Shown one piece after another: positions 34,679-43,656 of a stretch of 64,000 bases of DNA. The position numbers were made by a program, and so were the translations under genes. The DNA comes from Veillonella_A intestinalis. GTDB taxonomy: Bacteria; Bacillota; Negativicutes; Veillonellales; Veillonellaceae. The notes below the pieces were generated by a model, which had not been told where the DNA came from, made no database searches, and saw only the letters and a list, made by a program, of their open reading frames with translations. Every line of letters begins with the position of its first letter. Position 1 is the first letter of the stretch. Location of the stretch: contig NZ_CALPCB010000004.1 in NCBI RefSeq assembly GCF_943192895.1, positions 124,001 through 188,000 of the forward strand, in the 5' to 3' direction.

Positions 34679-35929
34679 ATGACTATGAGTATGGCTGCTG
34701 CGCACGCCCGTGGCAAAAAAGCAAAAGATAATATTTTCGTCATGAATGCACGAGCACAGGAAGATGCTCGACAAAATGGGAAAGAAAATGTATTGAATGG
34801 CACCTTGGGTTCTATTATGGACGAAGAGGGGAATATTGTCTTCTTAAAAGCCGTAGAACATGAATACTTGCATTTACCACGCAATGAATATACTGCATAT
34901 GCGCCTATTGCAGGCTTGCCAGAATTTTTAGAAGCTGCTCAAAAAGAGTGCTTTGGTGAATCAAGACCAGACGCTTTAATTTCAGCTGTGGCAACGGCTG
35001 GTGGTACTGGTGGGATTCATCATTTAGTTCATAATTATACTAACCCAGAAGATGTGGTTCTTACAGCCGATTGGTATTGGGGTGCTTATGAACAAATTTG
35101 TGGTGATAATCACCGTCGTTTAGAAACATATCCTTTGTTTGATGAAAGTTTGCATTTTAACTTCGAAGCTTTTAAAGCAAAAGCTTTAGAAGTAGCCGCT
35201 AATCAGGAAAATGTAGTGTTAATTTTCAATACACCTGGTAATAATCCTACAGGTTTTAGCTTAACGGATGAAGATTGGGATAAAGTCATTGGTTTTGCTA
35301 AGGAGTTAGTAGGCAGTGGCAAGAATAAAGTTATTATTGCTTGTGACGTTGCATATATTGATTACTCTGGTGAAAAGCAAACAGTACGTCGTTTCTTTAA
35401 AAAGTTTAGCCAATTACCAAAAGAAATTTTAGTAGTAGCTTGCTATAGTTTATCTAAAGGCTTTACTATGTATGGTCAGCGTGTTGGCGCGATGATTGGT
35501 ATTACATCTGATAAAGATGTTAATAATGAATTTACAGAAATTAATGCTTTAACATCTCGTGCTACTTGGTCTAATATTTGTCGTCCAGCTATGCGCACTA
35601 TGGCGAATATTGTAAATGATCCAGCTAAGTTGGCTGCTCATGAAAAAGAACGTGCTGAATATTGTGAATTGGTGCAAGAACGTGCTCATATTTTTACAGA
35701 AGAAGCGAAAGAATTGGGCGTTCCTTGCTTGCCATATTGTGGTGGTTTCTTCTTGACGATTCCTACTGAACATAGTAAAGAAATTGTTGAGGAATTAACA
35801 AAAGATCATGTGTATGTCATTGCTTTAAAACATGGTATTCGTATTGCTGCTTGTAGCATTCCTAAGCGTCAAATGCATGGTTTAGCTAAAACTGTATATA
35901 ATGTAATGCATCGATTAGGTCATTTATAA
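34679..35929 (+). CDS. Class I/II pyridoxal-phosphate aminotransferase (aromatic/aspartate type)
   Basis: A cytoplasmic PLP enzyme of 416 residues, fold type I. Visible are the substrate-side NTPGNNPTGFSL near residue 180, the aspartate of CDVAYIDYSG near residue 225, and the PLP lysine in CYSLSKGFTMYGQRVG near residue 260, where the following glycine and arginine are also conserved. It resembles the TyrB/AspC branch, so aspartate or aromatic amino acids are likely substrates, but specificity cannot be read from sequence alone. It is flanked by terminators on both sides, so it is monocistronic. The ribosome-binding site is weak (GGGATGG). Confidence 0.85.
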   Translation: MTMSMAAAHARGKKAKDNIFVMNARAQEDARQNGKENVLNGTLGSIMDEEGNIVFLKAVEHEYLHLPRNEYTAYAPIAGLPEFLEAAQKECFGESRPDALISAVATAGGTGGIHHLVHNYTNPEDVVLTADWYWGAYEQICGDNHRRLETYPLFDESLHFNFEAFKAKALEVAANQENVVLIFNTPGNNPTGFSLTDEDWDKVIGFAKELVGSGKNKVIIACDVAYIDYSGEKQTVRRFFKKFSQLPKEILVVACYSLSKGFTMYGQRVGAMIGITSDKDVNNEFTEINALTSRATWSNICRPAMRTMANIVNDPAKLAAHEKERAEYCELVQERAHIFTEEAKELGVPCLPYCGGFFLTIPTEHSKEIVEELTKDHVYVIALKHGIRIAACSIPKRQMHGLAKTVYNVMHRLGHL

Positions 35930-36025
35930 AAGTAGTTATAAGTGAATTGATGTAAGATTTTCTCTATGTTTTCTATGGATATAGAGAAGATTTGAGAATA
36001 TACAATGTAAGTAAGATGTTAATAT

Positions 36026-36072
36026 AAAAATCCGGTAACTAATTTTTATAGGTTAGTTACCGGATTTTTTTT
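36026..36072. terminator. Bidirectional intrinsic terminator
   Basis: AAAAATCCGGTAACTAA (36026-36042) pairs perfectly with 36053-36069, and T runs follow on both strands. It serves the aminotransferase gene and the converging DUF896 gene. Confidence 0.93.
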
Positions 36073-36085
36073 ATGTTTATATAGT

Positions 36086-36325
36086 TTAATGAGTCTGTTT
36101 TTTAGCCTTAGCAGCTGCTAAATCTTTGGCCGGTGTAATAGTTCCCGTTTCTTCGTCGACAAATTGAACGCGGTCCAGTTGTGATTTTACTTGGCCCCGA
36201 ATAAAGTCGAGATAAATACGGTATAATTCTTTTTTTTCAACCAATTCTGCCTCTGTTAAGGCTTGACCGGACTTCTTTTTATGAGCTAATTCATTGATAC
36301 GAGCTAACACATCATTAATTTCCAT
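36086..36325 (-). CDS. DUF896 family small protein (YnzC-like)
   Basis: A 79-residue, highly charged helical protein. The N-terminal pattern of the family is present: ARINELAHKKKSGQALTEAE, then KELYRIYLDFIRGQVKSQLD. In Bacillus subtilis the relative YnzC lies in an SOS-controlled operon; its role is unknown and no LexA box is evident here. AGGATTGT-type spacing with GGGAGGATTG upstream of the ATG on the minus strand supports the start. It converges with the aminotransferase gene across a shared terminator. Confidence 0.88.
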   Translation of the reverse strand: MEINDVLARINELAHKKKSGQALTEAELVEKKELYRIYLDFIRGQVKSQLDRVQFVDEETGTITPAKDLAAAKAKKQTH

Positions 36326-36667
36326 ACAATCCTCCCAAGTAGTAATATGTAATTATTATATCATATCGGTCAATGAGGTTCTATGCGAAACTATAAGATA
36401 TAGGGGGCAATAGAAGGGGCTTTTTAGAAGGTGTGTTGTTTGATGTTTCCCTAATGTTAGTGATATAATTGTAAAAGTATGAGGTTTACTGATTGTTTAT
36501 GGTACAATATGAATTAGAAGATTATATGCTATCAGTGTTAGAGATAGATTTTTAAAAGTATCTAATTTTTATTTTTAGAAGCAATTAATTCTTTAGCGGT
36601 CATGTAAGATATGAGTGATAGCACATAGTGAATAGGTATTCGATAATGGCATTAGGAGTCTATAATA
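36326..36667. other. Intergenic region between divergent DUF896 and nth
   Basis: The 342-base A+T-rich gap has no convincing gene. It contains two plus-strand promoter-like sites (TTGATG with an 18-base spacer to TATAAT near 36462, and TGgTACAAT near 36500) and a weak hairpin (AGATA...TATCT near 36542-36562) before T-rich sequence. A short transcribed leader is possible but not shown. Confidence 0.5.
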
Positions 36668-37306
36668 ATGCGTGTAACTAAAGCTATTAAAGCAGAACAA
36701 ATTGAAATATTAGAAACTATATATAAAGATGCCAAGCCGGCACTACATTATAATAGTCCTTTTGAATTATTAGTGGCGGTTGTATTATCGGCACAGTGTA
36801 CGGATGAGCGAGTTAATATTATTACGAATCGTTTATTTCCTACTTATAGTGATCCAGCTGACATGCTTGCCTTAGGTACTGCAAAGTTAGAAGTACTAAT
36901 TCGTGATTGTGGTCTCTATCGGGCAAAAGCTGCTAATTTAATTAAAACTTGCGATATTTTGGTGCATACCTATGGTGGTGAAGTACCAGCAGATTTTGAC
37001 AAATTGGTACAATTGCCAGGAGTAGGGCGTAAAACAGCGAATGTACTAATTTCTGTTTTGTTTGATATACCAGCTATTGCTGTAGATACGCATGTGTTTA
37101 GAGTGTCTAATCGCTTAGGCTTAGCACGTGGCAAGACACCTGAAGCGGTAGAAGAAAAACTTAAAAAAGCGATTCCCATGGAAAAATGGAGTGCGGCACA
37201 TCATTGGTTGATTTGGCATGGTCGTAAAATATGCAAGGCCCGCAAACCTGTATGTGGTGAATGTCCGTTGGCTCATGTATGTCCGTCAGCGGGTAAGGAG
37301 GCATAA
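36668..37306 (+). CDS. nth: Endonuclease III
   Basis: A base-excision repair DNA glycosylase/AP lyase for oxidised pyrimidines. The 212 residues match Nth. The helix-hairpin-helix LPGVGRKTANVL carries catalytic Lys122, and Asp140 is in VDTHVFRVSNRLGL. Four cysteines (189, 196, 199, 205) have the C-x6-C-x2-C-x5-C spacing of the [4Fe-4S] cluster. TAGGAG precedes the ATG. The next gene starts two bases after its stop. Confidence 0.97.
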   Translation: MRVTKAIKAEQIEILETIYKDAKPALHYNSPFELLVAVVLSAQCTDERVNIITNRLFPTYSDPADMLALGTAKLEVLIRDCGLYRAKAANLIKTCDILVHTYGGEVPADFDKLVQLPGVGRKTANVLISVLFDIPAIAVDTHVFRVSNRLGLARGKTPEAVEEKLKKAIPMEKWSAAHHWLIWHGRKICKARKPVCGECPLAHVCPSAGKEA

Positions 37307-37308
37307 AA

Positions 37309-38790
37309 TTGAAAGAAGCAATGCAAAGTATAATTAATAAATTTAAAGAGCTAGGAGTTACGGGAAGTGACGTAGTAACAGAACTTTTGCGCTTTCGTGT
37401 ATTGGATCAAATATTACAAGGTAGTTCTGAAGTTCGTCAATGGGGGATTACTGGTGAAAAGCTATATGAATTAGCTACGCAGAGTACAGTAGAGGTTTTT
37501 GGTCCCATTCCTTATGATCAAGCGGGTTTTGAACGAGTGTATGGCCCATCGTTTGCAATAGAAGTGATGGATTTTATTAGTGAAACTGGTTATGTGGAAG
37601 GGATTGTAAGTGGTGAACAATGGCGTTTGCCATTTAAGGAAATTATTGAAACACATAAATCCACGGAAGGTATTATTTTACTTGCCTTTATTGAAGAATA
37701 TGCTAGCTTAGCTGAAGAGATTCTACAAACTCTGCCAGTAGAGCGTTTATTATTGTATACGCCATCAGAGACATGCTATAACTTATTTAAGCAATTATAT
37801 CCATTGGCACCAGTCATAAATGAATGGCCAGACGATGTAATTTTTGACCATATTATTGCGGCATCGACTGGTTTATTCCGAGCACCTGTACAGATAATGG
37901 AAGAGTTAGCAACCCGTGTAGGCAATATTACAGAATTAGGCACGGCTCATTATTTTATTCCTATTAGTGCGATTCAGGACCAGGTAGGCATGAATCGTAT
38001 GGCAGTACAATATATGCTTTTACAAAAGCGTTTGCAAACTGTACGGGAATGGGCTCCTTTAGGGACATATGAGTTTGTATATACTAATTATGATGTAAAA
38101 AAAGTAGGATTGGAGATTCGTGAGGTTATAGACGATGGCTGGCGCAGTACACCATTTATTGCCTTGCCACATGAAGTATTAGCCTCTATGGATACGTTTT
38201 CGTTAGTGCAGTATGGTTTATCACTATGTGGTGTAGAACCTGCTATGAAGGCGCAATTGCCTACGTTAGGTGAAGATGGCTTTACCTCATTAGATCCTAA
38301 AGTGCCTTTATATGTGCAGAAGATTTTTAGTGCTTATGAAGCGACTCGTCTAGTAGTAGAACGTCAGGGCTTAGATGTGCAGTTAAAACTTGTTGAACAG
38401 CCTGGCCGTCCTAGCGGTGAAGCTTTGGATGAAGTGGCGTATGCAGAATTAGTCGAACAGGTGGATGTATCTCAGGACACAGACGCATATTGGTTATTTA
38501 CGAATGCGCAAGCTGCCTATATTTGGTATACCTATTTCCGTAGTGAAAAAGGGAAAGCTGTATTAACTAAATTAGCTCAGATGGTTTTATCATCAGCGGC
38601 CTTATTGCAGTTGATGGGCAGTGTACGGCGTAGTGTTATTAAGGAAGAGGCCCTAGCTGAATTAGCCGGACAATTTGAAACAGCGCGAGAAGCACGTAAA
38701 CAAGCCTTAGAAAAAGCAGACAAGGATTGGCAGACTGCTATTGAAACTATGGCGGCTGAAATTGTGCCACCGGCTGAAGTAACGAATTGA
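37309..38790 (+). CDS. Protein of unknown function, 493 residues
   Basis: I do not recognise the family. The protein is acidic and soluble, with no signal peptide or membrane segment. Its middle region (VERLLLYTPSETCYNLF near residue 145, then FDHIIAASTGLFRAP near residue 183 and HYFIPISAIQD near residue 218) is arranged a little like an N6-adenine methyltransferase core with its SAM and catalytic motifs lost, but that is a weak guess. The C-terminal 60 residues are a charged helix. TTG at 37309 is the start, 7 bases after AAGGAGG. It is coupled to nth upstream and followed by a PC4-like gene, suggesting a DNA-related role. Confidence 0.75.
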   Translation: MKEAMQSIINKFKELGVTGSDVVTELLRFRVLDQILQGSSEVRQWGITGEKLYELATQSTVEVFGPIPYDQAGFERVYGPSFAIEVMDFISETGYVEGIVSGEQWRLPFKEIIETHKSTEGIILLAFIEEYASLAEEILQTLPVERLLLYTPSETCYNLFKQLYPLAPVINEWPDDVIFDHIIAASTGLFRAPVQIMEELATRVGNITELGTAHYFIPISAIQDQVGMNRMAVQYMLLQKRLQTVREWAPLGTYEFVYTNYDVKKVGLEIREVIDDGWRSTPFIALPHEVLASMDTFSLVQYGLSLCGVEPAMKAQLPTLGEDGFTSLDPKVPLYVQKIFSAYEATRLVVERQGLDVQLKLVEQPGRPSGEALDEVAYAELVEQVDVSQDTDAYWLFTNAQAAYIWYTYFRSEKGKAVLTKLAQMVLSSAALLQLMGSVRRSVIKEEALAELAGQFETAREARKQALEKADKDWQTAIETMAAEIVPPAEVTN

Positions 38791-38840
38791 CAGGATTGAG
38801 GAATTGGGATAAAGTAAAGGAATAGACTAGGAGGTACGTA

Positions 38841-39146
38841 ATGGCTGTAGTAAATTTTGAGATTTATAAAGTACTTGGCACTTTATCTGAAAATAAAGAT
38901 GGCTGGAAAAAGCAGTTAACTTGTACTAGTTGGGGACGTTATAACCCTAAATTTGATCTTCGCTCTTGGGACAGTGAGTACAATGGTATGACTAAGGGGA
39001 TTACTTTGTCTCTAGAAGAAATTTTGGCGCTTCGCGATTTATTAAATGAAGTAGATTTAGAAGCGGCTTATGAAGAATCTGTAGCGGAACGTCAAGTTGC
39101 TAAAGCTGCTGAAAAGGCAGCTGAAAAAGATGGGGCCGACGAATAA
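38841..39146 (+). CDS. PC4/YdbC-family single-stranded nucleic-acid-binding protein
   Basis: A 101-residue protein resembling the bacterial homologue of transcriptional coactivator PC4 (YdbC). It contains FEIYKVLGTLSENKDGWKK, then PKFDLRSWDSEY and MTKGITLSLEEILALRDLL, matching the family beta-sheet plus helix. Such proteins bind single-stranded DNA as dimers. The C-terminal 20 residues are Ala/Lys/Glu-rich. AGGAGG is 6 bases before the ATG. It lies 50 bases after the unknown 493-residue gene. Confidence 0.85.
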   Translation: MAVVNFEIYKVLGTLSENKDGWKKQLTCTSWGRYNPKFDLRSWDSEYNGMTKGITLSLEEILALRDLLNEVDLEAAYEESVAERQVAKAAEKAAEKDGADE

Positions 39147-39245
39147 GAAAAATTTTATCATTTTCAGTTGAATAAGTTGCATTAACTGATTCTCCATGAT
39201 ATAATCAATAAGCATAGTTTTGGACAGTGGAAAGAGGTGTATAGA

Positions 39246-39443
39246 ATGAAAGAAGGAATTCATCCTAATTATGGTGAAGCTACCGTAACTTGCGGTTGTG
39301 GCAATACGTTTAAAACTGGTTCTGTTAAAAACGACCTTCGTGTAGACGTATGTTCCAAATGTCATCCGTTCTTCACAGGACAGCAACGTACTGCTCAGGC
39401 TCGCGGTCGTATCGAACAATTCAACAAGCGTTACGGTAAATAA
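39246..39443 (+). CDS. rpmE: 50S ribosomal protein L31 (zinc-binding form)
   Basis: A 65-residue ribosomal protein. It begins with KEGIHPNYGEATVTC and has two cysteine pairs, CGC and CSKC, the zinc-binding form of L31 (repressed-by-zinc paralogues lack them). It ends with GRIEQFNKRYGK. ATG 39246 is preferred over the upstream in-frame GTG at 39237, because AGAGGTG at 39233-39239 is then the ribosome-binding site. It precedes the prfA block, as in Bacillus. Confidence 0.96.
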   Translation: MKEGIHPNYGEATVTCGCGNTFKTGSVKNDLRVDVCSKCHPFFTGQQRTAQARGRIEQFNKRYGK

Positions 39444-39472
39444 TTACTGTAGTCTAGCTATACAAATAATAC

Positions 39473-39492
39473 GGCAGAGCTTCGGCTCTGCC
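39473..39492 (+). terminator. UUCG-capped hairpin after rpmE
   Basis: GGCAGAGC (39473-39480) and GCTCTGCC (39485-39492) form a perfect 8-base stem closed by a TTCG tetraloop. The following sequence is only moderately T-rich, so it may be a terminator or a 3' stabilising hairpin. Confidence 0.65.
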
Positions 39493-39518
39493 TATATTTG
39501 TTTGAGAGAGGAGACGCT

Positions 39519-40406
39519 TTGGAAACAAAACGAGTTAAAAAATTTGTAGGTGGACAGGCGGTCATAGAAGGTGTTATGATGCGCGGCCCTAAGTATACAG
39601 CCACAGCGGTTAGAGAACCGAGTGGCCAGATTGTAGTCGATAGGACTACAACTAGTTCAATTAGTGAACAATATCCTATATTAAAGAAACCTTTATTGCG
39701 TGGTTGTGTAGCTTTATATGAGTCTTTAGTGATTGGTATGAAGGCGTTATCTTTTTCAGCTAAAGCGGCCGGAGAAGAGGAAGAAACAATGACGAATAAG
39801 GAAATAGCCATTACTATGGTTATTTCTACCTTATTAGCTATTGGATTATTTTTGGCTTTACCAACATATGCAGCTAAGTGGATTCCTGGTGTAGGAGATA
39901 ATCATTTTGTATTGAATTTAATAGAAGGTGCTATCCGCTTACTTCTATTTTTGCTTTATATATGGGTTATTGGACAGACTAAAGATATTCGTCGAGTATT
40001 TCAATATCATGGTGCTGAACATAAGACCATTCATACCTATGAAAGTGATATGCCTTTAACGGTAGCGAATGTGCGTAATCATTCCCGGTTACATGCTCGT
40101 TGTGGCACTAACTTTTTACTCATTGTTATGGTAACAAGTATCTTTGTATTTGCTTTTTTAGGATGGCCTAGTTTATGGGAGCGTATCCTTTCACGGGTTG
40201 TTTTAATGCCCGTAGTAGCAGGGATTGCTTATGAAATGATTCGCTTAGCTGGTCGCAGTGATAACGCCTTGGTAAAACTCTTAATAACACCAGGCTTATG
40301 GTTGCAGTATATGACAACTCGAGAGCCCGAAGATGATCAAATTGAAGTGGCTATTCGCGCTCTTGAAGAAGTAAGACCTAGCGAAGAAGATGCTTATGAA
40401 GTGTAA
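39519..40406 (+). CDS. DUF1385 family membrane protein (YqhQ-like)
   Basis: A 295-residue membrane protein of unknown function. The family opening VGGQAVIEGVMMRGP and the central block FQYHGAEHKTIHTYE are both clear, with His residues that suggest a metal or catalytic site. About four or five membrane segments follow residue 85. The start is TTG at 39519, five bases after AGGAG (39509-39513); an upstream TTG at 39498 has no such site. It lies between rpmE and prfA, a placement common in clostridia. Confidence 0.87.
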   Translation: METKRVKKFVGGQAVIEGVMMRGPKYTATAVREPSGQIVVDRTTTSSISEQYPILKKPLLRGCVALYESLVIGMKALSFSAKAAGEEEETMTNKEIAITMVISTLLAIGLFLALPTYAAKWIPGVGDNHFVLNLIEGAIRLLLFLLYIWVIGQTKDIRRVFQYHGAEHKTIHTYESDMPLTVANVRNHSRLHARCGTNFLLIVMVTSIFVFAFLGWPSLWERILSRVVLMPVVAGIAYEMIRLAGRSDNALVKLLITPGLWLQYMTTREPEDDQIEVAIRALEEVRPSEEDAYEV

Positions 40407-40456
40407 CTTTGTCTAGATAACGATAGTAGCTTATTAGTTATTAAGTAGAATATCAA

Positions 40457-40497
40457 TTATTAATTAGTTATTAATTAGTTATTAATTCGTTATTAAG
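40457..40497 (+). repeat. 11-bp tandem repeat (TTATTAATTAG)
   Basis: Units begin at 40457, 40468 and 40479 (the third with CG for AG at its end), plus a partial unit at 40490. They are tandem with an 11-base period and lie 40 to 80 bases before prfA. The A+T-rich array may act as an UP-element-like or bent DNA track, or be simple slippage. Confidence 0.85.
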
Positions 40498-40539
40498 ATG
40501 AAGAAATTGATAGAATTAACCTGAAAGGGGTACCCATTC

Positions 40540-41625
40540 ATGGTATTAGTAGATAAATTACAAGTTATTGAAGATAAATATATGGACTTGGAGCAACGCA
40601 TTAGTGACCCTGAAGTGATTGCTCGTCAACAAGAGTGGCAAAAATTAACACGTCAGCATGCTAGTCTTACTGAAACAGTACAAGCTTTTCGCGAGTATAA
40701 ACAAGTGTTAACTGGCATTGATGAAGCACTTGAAGTATTAGAAGATAAAAGTCTTGATGAAGAGTTTCGTGAAATGGCACAAGAAGAATTAAAAGAGCTA
40801 AAAGAGCGTAAAGAAGATCTAGAAGAGCGTCTTCATATTCTATTGTTGCCTAAAGATCCTAATGATGAAAAGAATGTTATTGTGGAAATTCGTGGCGGTG
40901 CTGGTGGCGATGAAGCTGCTTTATTTGCTGGCGATTTATTCCGCATGTACACGAAATATGCAGAAGCACAGGGCTGGCGTTGTGAAATTATTGATGCGAA
41001 TGCACCAGAATTGGGAGGCTTTAAAGAAGTCGTATTCTCCGTTGATGGCAATAGTGCGTATTCTAAATTGAAATTTGAAAGTGGTGTACATCGTGTGCAA
41101 CGCGTACCAGAAACAGAATCGTCTGGTCGTATTCATACATCGACTGTAACAGTAGCTGTTTTACCAGAAGCAGAAGATGTAGACATTGAAATTAACGACA
41201 AGGACCTTCAAATTGACACTTATTGTGCCAGTGGCGCTGGTGGACAGCACGTTAACCGTACTGAATCAGCGGTTCGTATTACTCACAAACCAACTGGTAT
41301 TGTAGTAGCTTGTCAAGATGAACGTTCCCAATTAAAAAATAAAGATAAGGCAATGCGCGTTTTACGTGCAAAGTTGCAAGATAAAGCAGAACAAGAAGCA
41401 GCTGCTAGTGTAGCCGCTGATCGTAAAAGTCAAGTAGGTACTGGTGACCGTAGTGAACGTATCCGTACCTATAATTTCCCTCAAGGCCGTGTTACTGATC
41501 ATCGCATTAATTTAACTTTGTATAAGTTAGATGCCGTGCTTAATGGGGATTTAGACGAATTGATTCAAGCTTTAGTTGCGGCAGATCAAGCTGCTAAAAT
41601 GCAGGAGGCTGATCAAAATGCCTAA
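40540..41625 (+). CDS. prfA: Peptide chain release factor 1
   Basis: Recognises UAA and UAG stop codons and triggers peptide release. The 361 residues match RF1. The N-terminal coiled-coil domain is followed by RGGAGGDEAALFA, and the GGQ catalytic loop is in ASGAGGQHVNRTESAVRI near residue 232. The C-terminal RTYNFPQGRVTDHRI is conserved. AAGGGG precedes the ATG. prmC, which methylates the GGQ glutamine, overlaps its last eight bases, so enzyme and substrate are coupled. Confidence 0.98.
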   Translation: MVLVDKLQVIEDKYMDLEQRISDPEVIARQQEWQKLTRQHASLTETVQAFREYKQVLTGIDEALEVLEDKSLDEEFREMAQEELKELKERKEDLEERLHILLLPKDPNDEKNVIVEIRGGAGGDEAALFAGDLFRMYTKYAEAQGWRCEIIDANAPELGGFKEVVFSVDGNSAYSKLKFESGVHRVQRVPETESSGRIHTSTVTVAVLPEAEDVDIEINDKDLQIDTYCASGAGGQHVNRTESAVRITHKPTGIVVACQDERSQLKNKDKAMRVLRAKLQDKAEQEAAASVAADRKSQVGTGDRSERIRTYNFPQGRVTDHRINLTLYKLDAVLNGDLDELIQALVAADQAAKMQEADQNA

Positions 41626-42499
41626 GGAGCTATGGACGATTGGTCGTTTGCTCCAGTGGACAGAGCAGTATTTTCTCGGCAAAGGCGTCGAATCAAGTCG
41701 CCTTGATGGGGAAGTGCTGCTTTCTCATATATTGGGGAAAGATAGGATATATCTTTATACACATTATGATAAGCCGCTAACTAAGGCTGAATTAGATGCT
41801 TATCGTCCTTTAGTCATAGAGCGTGGTAAGGGTTATAGTGTAGCTGCTATTATTGGTGAAAAAGAATTTATGGGCCTTACTTTTTCAGTTACAAAAGATG
41901 TACTCATCCCAAGACCAGACACAGAAACGTTGGTAGAGGATATTTTAACAATTATCCCTAAGGAAGAAAGTTCTTATATTTTAGATGTATGTACAGGACC
42001 TGGGACTATTTTATATAGTTTGTTACATTATCTTCCTGAAGCGACTGGTTTAGGCCTTGATATTAGTAAAGAGGCCTTAACCGTAGCAGTGTCTAATCGG
42101 GAGCGATTACAGTTAGAAGAACGGGCTAAATTGTGCATGTCTGATTTATTTAGTGCTTTACAACAGGACTCACAATATGAAGAGGCTTTTGACATTATTG
42201 TGTCTAATCCGCCTTATATTCCTACTGAAGAAGTGAAAACATTAGCACCAGAAGTATTGCACGAGCCTATATTAGCGTTAGATGGAGGTGCTGATGGGCT
42301 TGATTTTTATCGGCGCTTAGTAGTAGAAGCTCCTCGGTATTTGAAAAAAGGCGGCTATTTAGCTGTTGAAATAGGGTATGATCAAGCGGAGAAAGTGATT
42401 GCTTTAGCTAATGCAGTAGGCTGTTATAGTGAAGTAGTGGCTAATGCGGATATTGCAGGGATTGTACGTGAATTACGGTGGCAGAAAATAGGTGATTAA
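41618..42499 (+). CDS. prmC: Release factor glutamine methyltransferase
   Basis: Methylates the glutamine of the GGQ motif in RF1 and RF2. About 293 residues. The N-terminal helical domain has SSRLDGEVLLSHILG, and the SAM-binding core has PRPDTETLVE, DVCTGPGTI and the catalytic NPPY motif (SNPPYIPTEE). ATG 41618 is the start: GGAGG at 41604-41608 is nine bases upstream and the gene overlaps prfA by eight bases. The reading frame extends further upstream, but only inside prfA. Confidence 0.96.
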   Translation: MPKELWTIGRLLQWTEQYFLGKGVESSRLDGEVLLSHILGKDRIYLYTHYDKPLTKAELDAYRPLVIERGKGYSVAAIIGEKEFMGLTFSVTKDVLIPRPDTETLVEDILTIIPKEESSYILDVCTGPGTILYSLLHYLPEATGLGLDISKEALTVAVSNRERLQLEERAKLCMSDLFSALQQDSQYEEAFDIIVSNPPYIPTEEVKTLAPEVLHEPILALDGGADGLDFYRRLVVEAPRYLKKGGYLAVEIGYDQAEKVIALANAVGCYSEVVANADIAGIVRELRWQKIGD

Positions 42500-42500
42500 A

Positions 42501-43619
42501 ATGGCATTAGAAACTAAAATATATAGACAATTAGAAGACGCTGATATTGCTGAATTGGGCGCCCGCTTACGGGACGGTCAATTAGTAGCGATTCCGACGG
42601 AAACCGTATATGGCTTAGGGGCTAATGGGTTTGATGAAGTAGCTATGGCTCGTATTTATGAAGCCAAAGGTCGTCCGTCTGATAATCCATTAATTTTACA
42701 TGTTCCTAATCAGGCTAGTGTTCTACCTTTAGTAAAGGAAATTCCACCTATTGCGAAACAATTAATGGATGCCTTTTGGCCAGGACCATTAACAATCATT
42801 TTGCCTAAGTCTGATAAAGTGCCACTTCGAGCTACTGGTGGTCTTGATAGTGTAGCAATCCGTTCTCCAGACCATGAAGTCTGTCGGGCTATTTTAGAAG
42901 CGGCTGGCGTGCCTATTGCGGCTCCTAGTGCTAATATTTCAGGCCGACCTAGCCCGACTACGGCTGAAGCTGTATACCACGATATGAAAGGGCGAATTGA
43001 GGCGATTGTTGATGCAGGTCCTTGCGAGGTAGGTGTGGAATCTACGATTGTAGAATGTGGTGAAGACAGCGTGACCATATTACGACCCGGTGGTGTAACT
43101 GACGCTATGCTACGTCAGGTGGTTAGTCAGGTAAATTTTGATGAAGCGTTGACAGCACCAGATGTGGCACCCAAAGCACCGGGAATGAAATATAAGCACT
43201 ATGCACCAGATGGAGAAATGACTACTTATGTAGGCGTTCCTAAATTAATTAGTGAAGCTATGATTGAAGCTATGGAATCAATTCAAGCTGAATATAAAGC
43301 AAAGACGCAAGCTATGGCGGGTGAGCATAATATAAAACCATTACGATTTGGCTTCTTAATTAATGAGGAAGTGGCTCAATTCTTAGACATATATTTGGCT
43401 GATTTATCGGTGCCATTTGAATTTACTATTTATGGCAATGCGGCAGATTATCGAGGGTTAGCACGTTCATTATATGCCTCCTTATTGATGTTCAATGATG
43501 CTGGTGTGACTCATATATTTGCTACGGGCGTACCACGGCAAGGTTTTGGGCGAGCTATCATGAATCGCATGGATAAGGCGAGCGGCTATAAAATTGTAAA
43601 TGCTATTCCTAAGCGATAA
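42501..43619 (+). CDS. ywlC: L-threonylcarbamoyladenylate synthase (Sua5/YwlC type)
   Basis: Makes threonylcarbamoyl-AMP for the t6A modification of ANN-decoding tRNAs. About 372 residues. The YrdC domain is N-terminal (PTETVYGLGANGFDE, KGRPSDNPLILHV, SANISGRPSPTTAEAV), followed by a C-terminal SUA5 domain joined by APGMKYKHYAP, so this is the long form. ATG 42501 is chosen with AGGTGAT just upstream; the GTG at 42492 lies inside prmC and has no ribosome-binding site. Part of the conserved prfA-to-upp block. Confidence 0.95.
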   Translation: MALETKIYRQLEDADIAELGARLRDGQLVAIPTETVYGLGANGFDEVAMARIYEAKGRPSDNPLILHVPNQASVLPLVKEIPPIAKQLMDAFWPGPLTIILPKSDKVPLRATGGLDSVAIRSPDHEVCRAILEAAGVPIAAPSANISGRPSPTTAEAVYHDMKGRIEAIVDAGPCEVGVESTIVECGEDSVTILRPGGVTDAMLRQVVSQVNFDEALTAPDVAPKAPGMKYKHYAPDGEMTTYVGVPKLISEAMIEAMESIQAEYKAKTQAMAGEHNIKPLRFGFLINEEVAQFLDIYLADLSVPFEFTIYGNAADYRGLARSLYASLLMFNDAGVTHIFATGVPRQGFGRAIMNRMDKASGYKIVNAIPKR

Positions 43620-43656
43620 TAATCAGGGCTTTAGTTATTAGGAAATGAGGTTTATT

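Noticed and set aside
40457..40497. Short repeat array as CRISPR
   Set aside because: The units are directly tandem with no spacers and only 11 bases long; no cas genes are present anywhere in the window.
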